Positions 7,699 to 16,376 of a stretch of DNA of 33,119 nt are shown here, in pieces; positions within the stretch are counted from its first letter, which is position 1, and every line of letters starts with the position of its first letter. The notes beneath the pieces were generated by a model. It did not search any database, was not told where the DNA came from, and saw only the letters and a list, made by a program, of their open reading frames with translations. A program made the position numbers and the translations under genes. The stretch is from an uncultured Prevotellaceae bacterium (lineage in GTDB: Bacteria; Bacteroidota; Bacteroidia; Bacteroidales; Bacteroidaceae). The stretch lies in NCBI GenBank assembly GCA_900314335.1, contig OMUV01000093.1, forward strand, positions 1-33,119, written 5' to 3'.

Positions 7699-10600
7699 TC
7701 AGCGGACGATGACCTTCCTCTCGCCCACGATGTAGACACCCCTGCCGAGGCCGTCGAGGGCGCGGGCTGCGGGGACGCCGCTGCGCACCATAGCGCCGTC
7801 GGGCGTGTAGACGTTGACCCTCTCAGAGGCGCGCGAGGCGGGGACGGTGACGCTGTGGATGGCGTTGATGAGCGCCGTGTCGCCGTAGATGTCTATGCTG
7901 TAAAGGCTGAGCGCGCTGCCGTCCAGCGGGCGCGCGAAGACGACTCTCACCTGCTGCGCGTTGACGGGCGTGAGGTTGTCCACCTTCACCGTGTCGCCCT
8001 CGCGGTAGTAGGTGTCCAGCACTTCGGTCCATGTCGACTTGGTGTCGGGCCTGACGTAGACGGTGTAGTGGTCGGTGTTCCTGCCGCTCCCTGCGGAGGC
8101 TCCGTCGCGCATCACCAGGCGCGTCACGCGGTAGGTCTGCGGCAGGGATATCGTTACCCATGGCGCGCTGCTGCTGCCGTCGGTCCATCCGGTGGCCTCG
8201 TTGTTGTCGATAAGGTTGGAGGCCGGGGCGCTGGCGGAGTAGTAGCTGGAGCCGCCCACCTTGCCACCCTCGCTCGCCCAGCTCACGGCCTTCTCATCGG
8301 CGGAGGGAAGGGTGGTCAGCTGCGCCGAAGCCATGTCGCCCACGATGCCGCGCGTGCTGTCGGGCTCTATCCATACGAGCAGAGAGTGATTGGCCGCCGC
8401 GGAGAGGTCCGCCTTGCGGCTGAACTCATAGTCCACCGTGTCGCCGGCGCTAAGGAGGGGAATGCTGTCCACCACGCGCTCGCCGTAGTCTGTCTGGTAG
8501 CTCACCTTCACGTTCTTAAGATCGGTGTCGCCGCCTGTGAAGCGGGCGCGGACGGTCTCGGCAGCGGAGAAATGGCCCGTCGTCTGAGCGGGCGCGAGGA
8601 TGCGCGCCACTGTGAGGCTCTGATAATCTGCCGAAGGCGTCAACTCGATGCGGTCGACGTTGGGGCAGTATCCTCCGGCCCCGTAGCCGTAGGTGATGGT
8701 GTTGCTGCCCTTACGCAGGAGCACCTTGACGGTCTTCATGGCCAGGCCGCTGCCGCCCCAGGAGCTTCCCTTACCGGTGAAGGCGTAGGTCTTCTGTGCG
8801 CCGCCGTTCACCTGAACGAACATGTTGCGGTCGTCCATGGTCATGTAGAATATGGTCATGTCGTAGACGCCGGCGGCGGGGACGCTGACGGTGTTGGTCA
8901 CCGTGTTGCCGTTGCCCACATAGCCGGCATACTGCCCGCCGGAGCAGTTGCCCGTGTTGTCCGTCTCGCGCGTGATGTTGCCCTGGAATGTGCCGTTCTC
9001 GGCCTCGGCCGTGATGCGGAAGGGCTGCTTATGGGGCGTCTTGGTGAACCGTATGCTGCATCCGCCGCTGCTCTTGACGGCCAGAAGGAGCGTCTGACTA
9101 CGGTTCACCGTCTTCTCCTCGTAGGCGATACTCGAGGGGCAGGTGCCGTCGCGGTATATCTGGGCCGTATAGTCGCCCTCGCCGAGGAAGGACAGCGACA
9201 GCCTGATGGTGCGCGCGCCGCTGCTGATGGAGGCGACATAGTAGTCGTCGCCCTTGCGGCGCATGATGGTCACATATTTGTCGGGCGAGGCGTCGATACA
9301 TTTTGTCTCGTCCCATGAGGCGGGCATCCCCCTGAGCATCGGCGCGGCGACGGATGGCAGCAGGTTGTTGTACGACTCGCTCATCGTCTGAATGCCCGAC
9401 TCGTAGAGCACAGCGAGCGCCAGCTGATGGCTCCATGTGGTGCGGTGGCGCAGGACGCCCGCGCGGCTGGCGAACTCGACCGGCGTGTAGTCCATCGGCC
9501 CTATCACATTGCGCGTCAGGGCGAGATTGATGTTGTGCGCGGCCGAGACATCTCCGCCCCAGTAGTAGTTCTCGCCGCCGAACACGCCCTCGCGCGAGAG
9601 GAGGTTGGGATAGGTGCGCCTCAGGCCCGTGGGCTTCGTGGCCCCGTGGAAGTTGCACATCAGGCCCACCTCGCCGGCCACCTCGAGCAGGTACTGATAC
9701 TTGAGCATCATGCTCTGCTCGTCGCTCTCGAAGAAGTCCACCTTGATGCCCGCAAAGCCGATGTCCTTCCACCGGCGGAGTATTTCCCTGATCTGAGCCT
9801 TATTGGTCTGAAAGCGGTTCTGGTGGGTCCAGATAAACACCTTGACTCCCTTGCGCGCGGCATAGTCGGTCACGTCCTTGAGGCGGTAGGGCGCGCCGTC
9901 CCATCCCGCGTCGAGGGTGAAGTAGGGCCAGTGCTCCACGACGGCGTAGTCGATACATCTCTTTATGAAGCTGAGGTCCTTCGCGTCGTTGCCGTCAAGG
10001 CTTCCCCAGTCCCACGACGAGAGGCCCGTTCTGATCCAGCTCACATCGTCGATGGTGGAGGCGGGGCATAGGTTCTCGTTGAGCGTCGACTCTACGAGCG
10101 TGGGCAGCGAGCCGATGAAGACGGTTCTCCACGGCGAGGTGAACGGTATCTGGATGGTGGCGTTGCCGGCCATCGAGTAGCGGAACAGGCCCTTGCTCAG
10201 GCTGTCGGCCACCATGGCCGAGGTGCAGAATGTGCCCGTCACGTCCGATTCGGTCACCAGCGCCCAATCGCCGTTGCCGCCCGAGGTCTGCACGAGCACG
10301 GGGGCGCACATCTTCTGCCCCGGGAGCGCGGCCGTCTGCGCCCATGTGCGGCCGTTGTAGTGGCCCTCGTAGGTCTTGATGTACTCCTGCGCCCAGCACT
10401 TCTGGAATCCCGGGAAGCACACCTGTGTGCTGTCGGCCGTCACGGTGTATCCGCCGCGGCCGCCGCTTATGGCGTACCTGAGCGCCACGCCGTCGTCGTA
10501 GGCGCGCACCACGACGTCGAAGCGACGGATGGTCTTGCGGAAGTGGACGGTCATCTCGTTGCAGCGGTTCAGGTATGAGCTCCGCTTGCCGACGGGCAGG

Positions 10601-10914
10601 GTGTAGGTCTCATCGATGGCGGCGGTGTCGCAGCCTGTGAATGTGAGGCCCTCGGTGAAGTTCATGTTCGCCGCCCTGAGCCCCAGCCTGGAGTCGCTGA
10701 TGAGCGTGCGGCCGCCGTGCTGCACATTGTAGTAGATCGCGCCCTTGTCGCCGAGGCTGACGTTCACGACGATGGAGCTGTCGGGCGAGAATACGGTGGC
10801 GATGGTGTCGGCGCCCGCCTGAGCGCTCAGGAGCAGGGCGATGCACGGCAGTATGGTCTGCGCCGCCCGTCTGAGGGCGGTGGTAAGGAACGGATGAAAG
10901 AGGAAATGTCTCAT
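7699..10914 (-). CDS. GH97 glycosidase with CBM, F5/8-type and C-terminal sorting-like domains
   Basis: The 1071-residue secreted enzyme has a signal peptide at residues ~1-35. The GH97 N-terminal beta domain (SPDSSIVVNVSL onward) is followed by a TIM barrel with FTLDAGWDGAPY, GIKVDFFESDEQ and REGVFGGENYYW. Asp393 in KVDFF sits where the retaining branch of GH97 (alpha-galactosidase type) has its nucleophile; Glu442 and Glu448 lie in the conserved acid motif. The family core is ~640 residues, so ~400 are extra. These are a CBM6/35-like module at ~650-775, a spacer Ig/NEW3-like module at ~785-870, an F5/8 type C (CBM32-like) module at ~885-1015, and a ~55-residue tail ending GRGVYIVGERKVIVR that resembles a type IX secretion sorting tail. 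The likely substrate is alpha-galactosides of plant or host glycans. I chose the ATG at 10914 because it precedes a proper signal peptide and follows a -7 box at 10950-10957. Confidence 0.9.
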   Translation of the reverse strand: MRHFLFHPFLTTALRRAAQTILPCIALLLSAQAGADTIATVFSPDSSIVVNVSLGDKGAIYYNVQHGGRTLISDSRLGLRAANMNFTEGLTFTGCDTAAIDETYTLPVGKRSSYLNRCNEMTVHFRKTIRRFDVVVRAYDDGVALRYAISGGRGGYTVTADSTQVCFPGFQKCWAQEYIKTYEGHYNGRTWAQTAALPGQKMCAPVLVQTSGGNGDWALVTESDVTGTFCTSAMVADSLSKGLFRYSMAGNATIQIPFTSPWRTVFIGSLPTLVESTLNENLCPASTIDDVSWIRTGLSSWDWGSLDGNDAKDLSFIKRCIDYAVVEHWPYFTLDAGWDGAPYRLKDVTDYAARKGVKVFIWTHQNRFQTNKAQIREILRRWKDIGFAGIKVDFFESDEQSMMLKYQYLLEVAGEVGLMCNFHGATKPTGLRRTYPNLLSREGVFGGENYYWGGDVSAAHNINLALTRNVIGPMDYTPVEFASRAGVLRHRTTWSHQLALAVLYESGIQTMSESYNNLLPSVAAPMLRGMPASWDETKCIDASPDKYVTIMRRKGDDYYVASISSGARTIRLSLSFLGEGDYTAQIYRDGTCPSSIAYEEKTVNRSQTLLLAVKSSGGCSIRFTKTPHKQPFRITAEAENGTFQGNITRETDNTGNCSGGQYAGYVGNGNTVTNTVSVPAAGVYDMTIFYMTMDDRNMFVQVNGGAQKTYAFTGKGSSWGGSGLAMKTVKVLLRKGSNTITYGYGAGGYCPNVDRIELTPSADYQSLTVARILAPAQTTGHFSAAETVRARFTGGDTDLKNVKVSYQTDYGERVVDSIPLLSAGDTVDYEFSRKADLSAAANHSLLVWIEPDSTRGIVGDMASAQLTTLPSADEKAVSWASEGGKVGGSSYYSASAPASNLIDNNEATGWTDGSSSAPWVTISLPQTYRVTRLVMRDGASAGSGRNTDHYTVYVRPDTKSTWTEVLDTYYREGDTVKVDNLTPVNAQQVRVVFARPLDGSALSLYSIDIYGDTALINAIHSVTVPASRASERVNVYTPDGAMVRSGVPAARALDGLGRGVYIVGERKVIVR

Positions 10915-10949
10915 GATATGGTGGCCTGTTACGGCAAATGATTCTGATG

Positions 10950-10957
10950 CAAAGATA
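10950..10957 (-). promoter_or_regulatory. -7 box for the GH97 gene
   Basis: Read on the minus strand it is TATCTTTG, an exact TAnnTTTG match, 36 bases before the chosen ATG. No -33 match was seen. Confidence 0.5.
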
Positions 10958-11260
10958 ATGAAATTCAGCAGCATAAGCCGGGCGCTCGCAATGAATTTCG
11001 CGCGCGGGCTTTCCCTCCCGCCTATGAGGCTGCTTTAGAACTTGGCCCGCCGCCCTTTTGCCCCGCCCGCCGCATAAGTGCGCGAAGGAATACGCGACAT
11101 ACATTTGAGACATTTTAGCTGGGAGGACCGCTGCTGCGCGGCCCGTCCGCCGCCGCGAAAGGTATAGAAGGGTAGAGTGCTCTATGCGCATCTACTTCTA
11201 TCGAGAGTCACTTGCACCGTAAATTACTTCGCGCTTTGCCTTATTGGGCATGCGGCCGCT

Positions 11261-11290
11261 GAGGGCAGCAGCCCTCCCAGTTATCGCCGC
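11261..11290. repeat. Hairpin GAGGGC/GCCCTC followed by CCCAGTTATCGCC
   Basis: GAGGGC (11261-11266) pairs with GCCCTC (11271-11276). The trailing CCCTCCCAGTTA is shared with the right half of the 30-base palindrome at 11601-11630, and ATCGCC recurs after both. The two copies flank the dispersed element at 11338-11466. Confidence 0.55.
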
Positions 11291-11337
11291 GCTTATCGAT
11301 TTTCCTTGCCCTCGTTCGAGGCGTCTCCAGAGGTGTT

Positions 11338-11466
11338 TTTTTGCCCGTTGTAAATATATGATTTTCAGTGCTCCCGGAAGGCCAAAACTACATTTGAGAC
11401 GAGGAGAACTACCTCAAATGTAATTTCACTCATGTCCTATGTGAGTATCCCCGCATGCGGGAGGGT
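11338..11466 (-). repeat. Dispersed palindromic element, copy A
   Basis: This is the first of three copies (others at 23422-23560 and 32800-32920), in inverted orientation. Read on the minus strand it starts near CCGCATGCGG, then ATACTCACATAGGACATGAG, then a hairpin whose arms are at 11413-11427 and 11384-11398, then GGCCTTCCGGGAGCACTGA. Relative to the other copies one arm carries a single change that leaves a G-U pair if read as minus-strand RNA but a mismatch if read as plus-strand RNA. It lies in the 880-base gap between the GH97 start and the desulfoferrodoxin stop. Confidence 0.85.
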
Positions 11467-11600
11467 TTTTGAAGAGTGGGGAAGAGCCTTTTTCGACAAT
11501 CGGGAAAAGGGACGTTTTTCATATGACGAAATTAGATCAGCCGTACAGGAGGATGACAACATATAAATGTAAGATTCGTGTTTTGAATTTGCGCGTGAAA

Positions 11601-11630
11601 TAACTGGGAGGGCCGCGGCCCTCCCAGTTA
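11601..11630. repeat. Perfect 30-base palindrome
   Basis: The half-site TAACTGGGAGGGCCG is followed directly by its exact reverse complement, with no spacer. A short GGC-TTC-GCC hairpin and a partial CCCAGTTAA copy follow. It could act as a bidirectional terminator, a recombination relic or a protein site. No T run follows on either strand. Confidence 0.8.
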
Positions 11631-11679
11631 GGCTTCGCCCAGTTAAGCGTCGATTATCGCCCCTTGCGGTATAAACGAA

Positions 11680-11713
11680 TTAAGCCGAACCACTTCGAGG
11701 TGGTCCGGCTTAA
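11680..11713 (-). terminator. Terminator downstream of desulfoferrodoxin
   Basis: A 14-base stem pairs 11680-11693 with 11700-11713 around a 6-base loop. As minus-strand RNA every position pairs, one through G-U, whereas the plus-strand reading has a mismatch. On the minus strand it is followed by TTCGTTTAT. It lies about 80 bases after the stop codon of the gene at 11794. Confidence 0.7.
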
Positions 11714-11793
11714 TGATAATGTTCTTTCGGAATGTTCTGCGGCCCGGCGGCGTAATTGTCGGAAAAAAGCATTTTCCGCCGCTGCCCGGAGCC

Positions 11794-12162
11794 TTACTTG
11801 GAGCGCCAGAGGCCGTGCAGGTTGCAGTACTCGCGCGCGTACACGTTCTCGGCGTCGGTCTTGAACTCGGCCACGGGCTTGTCGCTCGGCGTGAGGTATT
11901 TGCGCAGCAGTTCGCCCCGGTCCGTAATGAGCTCGATGAACTGGATGTAGTGGGCCTCCGTCATCGGGTGCTCCACCTCGCCCACCGTCACGCGGTAGCC
12001 GCCCGCGATCTTCTCCACCACGGGCACATGCTTCTCGGTGGCTGCGTCAGTAGTGTTCTCCGTGAGCTGCGTCATGCCGCACATCGCCTTGTCCGTGGGC
12101 ACGATAACTTCTACGATATTGCCGCATTCGGCACATTTAAAAATCTCATTTCTCTTTGCCAT
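11794..12162 (-). CDS. dfx: Desulfoferrodoxin-type superoxide reductase lacking one centre-I cysteine
   Basis: The 122-residue cytoplasmic protein reduces superoxide to peroxide. The catalytic iron centre II is complete: [11 protein letters not shown] and EAHYI supply Glu and His ligands, and EYCNLHG supplies the Cys and last His. The N-terminal desulforedoxin-like domain, which normally binds iron through CxxC and a CC pair, has CAEC at residues 10-13 but only one Cys (Cys27, AMCGM) where the pair belongs, and the segment is about one residue short. Centre I is therefore probably absent or altered, and the protein may work like one-iron superoxide reductases. It is single-gene, with its own promoter (12205-12236) and terminator. 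Confidence 0.93.
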   Translation of the reverse strand: MAKRNEIFKCAECGNIVEVIVPTDKAMCGMTQLTENTTDAATEKHVPVVEKIAGGYRVTVGEVEHPMTEAHYIQFIELITDRGELLRKYLTPSDKPVAEFKTDAENVYAREYCNLHGLWRSK

Positions 12163-12204
12163 GTTCTTGTAGTGTTTAATAAGTGAATCTGTCGTGAATC
12201 GCTA

Positions 12205-12236
12205 CAAATATAGTAGAATTTTCCCAATGGAGCGAA
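12205..12236 (-). promoter_or_regulatory. Promoter of the desulfoferrodoxin gene
   Basis: On the minus strand TTCG (12233-12236) is followed after exactly 20 bases by TATATTTG (12205-12212), an exact TAnnTTTG box, 42 bases before the ATG. It lies within 80 bases of the upstream operon's last stop. Confidence 0.65.
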
Positions 12237-12282
12237 TCATCCGGGGTCTTTTGCGCGCGGCGATTGCTGCGACGGGCGGCAG

Positions 12283-13506
12283 TTACTTCCACCAGCGGTT
12301 GAGCGCCGTGTTGGATGTGATAACGGCAAACTTGATGAAGCTGGCCTTCGGCAGGCTGCCGGCCTTGAATCGGTAGCTCCCGTCGGTCGAGGGCACTGTG
12401 GCCACCTTCACCCAGCGGTCGCTGCCGCCCGAGGCGTAGTTGTTCGACGCGGCGTAGTAGATGTCGGCGTTGACACGCTTCTTGGTGTGCTTCCAGTGGA
12501 GCGTCACGTCGCCGTCCCAGGGCTCAATGTCGAGGTCGTAGATGTCCTCGGGCCCGATGAAGGAGACACCGTCCAGTTCAGGCCGCTGCTCTTCGGGGAT
12601 CTCGAAGCCGAGGAACCGGCAGATGGTGGGGTAGATGTCCACGTGGGAGAGGCGCGAGGGCGAGAACTCGCCGTTGACCTTCTTATAGTTGGTGGCCATC
12701 CATATCGTGCGCTCCGTGGTCGACTGGCCGCCGTGGCTGTGGCCGTCATACTGCCGGCCGTGGTCGGTGGTCACTATCACGAGCCACTCTTCATCGTGCT
12801 CCTTCTCGCGTTTCTGAATGGCGCGCCACACCTGGCCCAGCAGCGAGTCCTCGCTCATGATGGCCTCGTCGCCGATGTGGCCGTGGCCGTTGATATGATA
12901 GGCGTCGTCGGTATACCAGAGGTAGAGCCAGTTGAGGTCGGGGGCGTGATTGGCGATACACTCGGCCGCGCCCTTGCAGGTGGCGGCGTCGTAGTCCAGC
13001 ACCTCGCGGTCGCCGTCCTTGTGCGGGAAGCGGGCCTTGTCGAGGTCGAAGCCGTCCACGATATAGTCTATCTTCAGGTGGCGTGTCTCAGACCGGCCCT
13101 CGCCGAGGAGGATGGTGCGGTTGTCCGTCCACGAGGTGTAGACGGCCGTCGTGAAGGGGCGCTTCTGATCCTTGGCCAGGCGGAAGAGGGTGGGGTAGTT
13201 GTAGTTGGCCTGAATGTTACTGTTGCCGCGCACATTGTGCTTGTTCATCCATGTGCCGGTATTGACGTTGCTGTAGCCTATGGCCGAGATGGTAGGGGTC
13301 TCATTGTAGCGGCCCACATCGCCGCCGCAGTGGCCGCGCGAATAGGCTCCCGCGCGGGCTATGGAGCTCAGGACGGGAGGCTTGAGGCGTTCCAGTTGCG
13401 AGGCCGGTATGCCATCGATAATGACATAGAGAGCCTTGCGTGTACGTGCGGTCATGGGCAGCGCGGTGAGCGCCGCCAGCAGCAGAGTGATAAGTCTTGT
13501 CTTCAT
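12283..13506 (-). CDS. Secreted alkaline-phosphatase-superfamily phosphodiesterase
   Basis: The 407-residue product has a signal peptide (MKTRLITLLLAALTALPMTA). It carries the nucleotide pyrophosphatase/phosphodiesterase fold: metal-binding DGIPASQ near residue 33, a Thr nucleophile region ETPTISAIGYSNVNTGTWMN, TDDAYHINGHGH, and TTDHGRQYDGHSHGG with the Asp/His metal ligands. A ~75-residue C-terminal beta domain follows. It probably cleaves phosphodiester or pyrophosphate bonds in the periplasm; the natural substrate is unknown. I chose the ATG at 13506, 13 bases past the stop of the GNAT gene, because the longer frame (from 13755) runs through that gene and lacks a signal peptide. It is the last gene of the four-gene operon that starts at 17359. 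Confidence 0.87.
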   Translation of the reverse strand: MKTRLITLLLAALTALPMTARTRKALYVIIDGIPASQLERLKPPVLSSIARAGAYSRGHCGGDVGRYNETPTISAIGYSNVNTGTWMNKHNVRGNSNIQANYNYPTLFRLAKDQKRPFTTAVYTSWTDNRTILLGEGRSETRHLKIDYIVDGFDLDKARFPHKDGDREVLDYDAATCKGAAECIANHAPDLNWLYLWYTDDAYHINGHGHIGDEAIMSEDSLLGQVWRAIQKREKEHDEEWLVIVTTDHGRQYDGHSHGGQSTTERTIWMATNYKKVNGEFSPSRLSHVDIYPTICRFLGFEIPEEQRPELDGVSFIGPEDIYDLDIEPWDGDVTLHWKHTKKRVNADIYYAASNNYASGGSDRWVKVATVPSTDGSYRFKAGSLPKASFIKFAVITSNTALNRWWK

Positions 13507-13519
13507 GAAATTTGATATG

Positions 13520-14653
13520 TTATAACGATTTATGGTAGCAGCGGCGGCGTTTGTGTATCCTGCCGCTGAGGTATTTCCATTGCGCCTGCACCTTCTCATT
13601 GGTCTCGAGCTCGGGATTGGTCTCGCCGTATTTGAATCCCATCTTGATGTATATCGGGATGAGGTCGGCGAACAGGAGCGCGTTGACGCCCTTGTTCTGA
13701 TACTCCTTCTTGACGCCCACGAGCAGGAGGTCGAGCGTGGGGGAGTGCTTGACAAAGAGGGCGCGGGCCAGGTGGTACCAGCCAGTGGGGAAGAGCTTCC
13801 CGTGAGCCTTCTGCAGGGCCCGGGAGAGCGACGGCATGGAGACGCCGACGGCTACGGGCTCATTGTTGGCGTCCTCCACGATGGTGATCATGCGCAGGTC
13901 GAGCAGCGGGAAGTATTCCTTGACATAGAGCTCTATCTGGCGGTTGCTCATCTTGGAGTAGCCGAACAGCGGAGCGTAGGCCTCGTTGATAATGTCGAAG
14001 ATCTTGCGCACGATGTCCGAGTGGAATATCTCCTGACGCGACTTGAGCTTGCGGATGTGCAGGTTGTAGCGGCGCTTCACGAGCTCCGCGACGCGCGCAT
14101 ACTCGTCGGGCAGCCTCTCGGGCACTGTGAGGCGCATCTCTATCCAGTCGGTCTGCTTCTCAAAGCCCAGGGCCTCCATGTGGCGAGGATAGTAGGGATA
14201 ATTGTAGATGGTGGCCATCGTGGAGAGCTGGTCGTAGCCCTCGATGAGCATTCCCTCGGCGTCGATGTCTGTAAATCCGAGCGGCCCCACGATGTCGGTC
14301 ATGCCGCGCTGCTTGCCCCAGAGCTTCACGGCCGAGATGAGGGCCGCCGATACCTGCTGGTCGTCGATAAAATCTATCCAGCCGAAGCGCACATTGCGGG
14401 TGTTCCATGTGTTGTTGGCGCGATGGTTGATGATGGCGGCCACACGGCCGGCGAGCTTGCCGTCCTTGTAGGCCAGAAAGTAGTCCGCCTCGCAGAACTC
14501 GAACGCGGGATTCTTGGTCTTGGAGAACGTGGAGAGCATGTCCTCCAGGAGGTCGGGCACAGAGTAGGGATTGTCCTTGTAGAGCTCGTAATTGAAGCGT
14601 ATGAACTCCCGGAGCTCCTTCTTGGTGGTCACACGGCGTATTTCAATGGACAT
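13520..14653 (-). CDS. GNAT-like acetyltransferase of unknown substrate
   Basis: The 377-residue cytoplasmic protein starts MSIEIRRVTTKKELREFIRF, a typical GNAT opening. It has a central region with FGWIDFIDDQQVSAALISAV and GPLGFTDIDAEGMLIEG, and a second acyltransferase-like half ending in LLLVGVKKEYQNKGVNALLF, where the acetyl-CoA loop is expected. It resembles long two-lobed GNAT proteins common in Bacteroidota whose substrate is not known. The ATG at 14653 is one base past the stop of the S41 peptidase, so translation is coupled. Third gene of the operon. Confidence 0.8.
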   Translation of the reverse strand: MSIEIRRVTTKKELREFIRFNYELYKDNPYSVPDLLEDMLSTFSKTKNPAFEFCEADYFLAYKDGKLAGRVAAIINHRANNTWNTRNVRFGWIDFIDDQQVSAALISAVKLWGKQRGMTDIVGPLGFTDIDAEGMLIEGYDQLSTMATIYNYPYYPRHMEALGFEKQTDWIEMRLTVPERLPDEYARVAELVKRRYNLHIRKLKSRQEIFHSDIVRKIFDIINEAYAPLFGYSKMSNRQIELYVKEYFPLLDLRMITIVEDANNEPVAVGVSMPSLSRALQKAHGKLFPTGWYHLARALFVKHSPTLDLLLVGVKKEYQNKGVNALLFADLIPIYIKMGFKYGETNPELETNEKVQAQWKYLSGRIHKRRRCYHKSL

Positions 14654-14654
14654 A

Positions 14655-16376
14655 TTACTTGGTCTTTTGCTTGTTTTTCGGGGAAAGAATGGAGGAGTAG
14701 ACCTCGGGATGGTCCAGAATGCCCACAGCCGTCTCAAAGACTTTATCGCCGTTGAGAGCGTTGCGCACGGCTCCCTCGCGATAATAGTAGCGAAGCATTA
14801 TCTCGGAATTGAGCAGGCGTTTTATCTCGGGCTTCCAGTGAGCGAAATCGTAATCCTCGTTGTGGTTGAGCTTGGCTTCGATGGCGGCCACCTCGTCCTT
14901 TATGTCGTAGCCCTCAAATGCGGCGGTCTTCTTGAGGCTCGCAAGCAGTTTGCCGCTCTGCTGGTCGTATTTGAACTTATGTTCGCGGGCGTAGGTGCAG
15001 AACCGCGCATATTCCTCGTCGGAAATGTCAAAGTCGGTGGGCTGAGCCACTGTGGGATGGCGCTGTACATAGTCCGTCACGAAATCGAAGAGCACCTGCG
15101 AGGTGGTCATGGATGGGCTGAGATAGATGACGATGTTGGCCACGCTGTCGACGCTCACGATGCTGTCGGGGAGTATGCCGCCGCCGTCCCTCACCTCGCG
15201 GCCGTCAGCGGTGTGGAACACATGCGTCAGGCTGTCGGGTATGCGGCCCACGCTGCCGTCTGCGTTGCGGTTGGAATAGTCGATGGCCTGTATGCAGCGG
15301 CCCGATGGGATGTAATATTTGCTGGTGGTCACCTTGATCACGCCGTTGTAGGGCAGCGGGCGTGTCTGCTGTACGAGGCCCTTGCCGTAGGTGCGCGAGC
15401 CGACGATGACCGCGCGGTCGTAGTCCTGCAGTGTGCCGGCCATGATCTCCGAGGACGAGGCGCTGCCGCCGTTGACCATCACCACAATGGGCATGTCGGG
15501 CACCAGGGCGTCGTGCTCTGTGCTGAGAGTCTGATTGGAGGCCTTTACCTTGCCCTTGAGGCTTACTACGGTCTTTCCCTTGCCCACAAACAGGTTTACG
15601 ATGTCCACGGCCTCCTCGAGCGAACCGCCGCCGTTGCCCCTGAGGTCTATCACAAGCCCCTTGGCGCCCTTCTGGCGAAGGTCCTCCACGGCGCTGTGCA
15701 TCTCAGCGGCGCAGCCTTCGGTAAACTGGGACAGGTTGATGTAGCCCTTGTCGCCCACCATGCCGTACCATGTCACGGCGGGGCTCTTGATAGCGGCTCT
15801 CTTGACGGCCACCACTCGCTGCTTCTTCTCTCCCGGGCGTTCTATCTTGATCCTGACCGTTGTGCCGGGCTCGCCGCGCAGCGCGCTGCTCACGCTCTCG
15901 GTAAACTTGCCCGTGTCGTCGTTGTCAGTTATCGGCCCGAAGGTCTTATCGTCGATGGCTATGATGATATCGCCCGCACGGAGCCCCGCCTCGGCAGAGG
16001 GAGAGCCTTTGAAGGGCTCGGCGATGATGCAGCGGTGCAGCTCTTTGTTGAAGTGGATGAGCGCGCCCATTCCGCCGTAGCGGCCGGTGAGCATCTGCTT
16101 GAGGTCGTTGCTTTCGCTCTCGGGGAAATAGTTGGTGTAGGGGTCCAGCGTCTCCAGCATCGCGTCGGCGGCGGTCTTGACCAGTTTGCCGGCATCGATG
16201 GTGTCCACGTAGTAGAGGTCTACGGTCTTGAGCAGGTTGTTGAATATGTCGAGGTTTTTGGCCGTCTCAAAGTTGTGATCGCTTTGTGCGCTCAGCCTCG
16301 TCAGGGGAAGGGACGCCATAACGATTGCCATCGCTATGGCCGCTATTCTCCCCAGAGTGTTTCTGATTATTTGCAT
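14655..16376 (-). CDS. S41-family C-terminal processing peptidase with PDZ domain
   Basis: The 573-residue periplasmic protease has a signal peptide (residues ~1-31), an N-terminal helical region with LDPYTNYF, a PDZ domain at ~75-180 (GMGALIHF, SPSAEAGLRAGDIIIAIDD), and the S41 catalytic core with LVIDLRGNGGG, GGSASSSEI (nucleophile Ser) and GSRTYGKGLVQ (general-base Lys). A C-terminal ~180-residue extension typical of Bacteroidota members follows. It degrades or trims periplasmic proteins at their C-termini. The ATG at 16376 overlaps the end of the kinase gene by 10 bases. Second gene of the operon. Confidence 0.92.
   Translation of the reverse strand: MQIIRNTLGRIAAIAMAIVMASLPLTRLSAQSDHNFETAKNLDIFNNLLKTVDLYYVDTIDAGKLVKTAADAMLETLDPYTNYFPESESNDLKQMLTGRYGGMGALIHFNKELHRCIIAEPFKGSPSAEAGLRAGDIIIAIDDKTFGPITDNDDTGKFTESVSSALRGEPGTTVRIKIERPGEKKQRVVAVKRAAIKSPAVTWYGMVGDKGYINLSQFTEGCAAEMHSAVEDLRQKGAKGLVIDLRGNGGGSLEEAVDIVNLFVGKGKTVVSLKGKVKASNQTLSTEHDALVPDMPIVVMVNGGSASSSEIMAGTLQDYDRAVIVGSRTYGKGLVQQTRPLPYNGVIKVTTSKYYIPSGRCIQAIDYSNRNADGSVGRIPDSLTHVFHTADGREVRDGGGILPDSIVSVDSVANIVIYLSPSMTTSQVLFDFVTDYVQRHPTVAQPTDFDISDEEYARFCTYAREHKFKYDQQSGKLLASLKKTAAFEGYDIKDEVAAIEAKLNHNEDYDFAHWKPEIKRLLNSEIMLRYYYREGAVRNALNGDKVFETAVGILDHPEVYSSILSPKNKQKTK

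Noticed and set aside
7645..9318. Long plus-strand frame opposite the GH97 gene
   Set aside because: Shadow of the GH97 gene, with repetitive Ala/Val/Gly/His composition and no promoter.
11601..11630. 30-base palindrome as a simple rho-independent terminator
   Set aside because: No T run follows on either strand, and a better terminator for the nearby gene is at 11680-11713.
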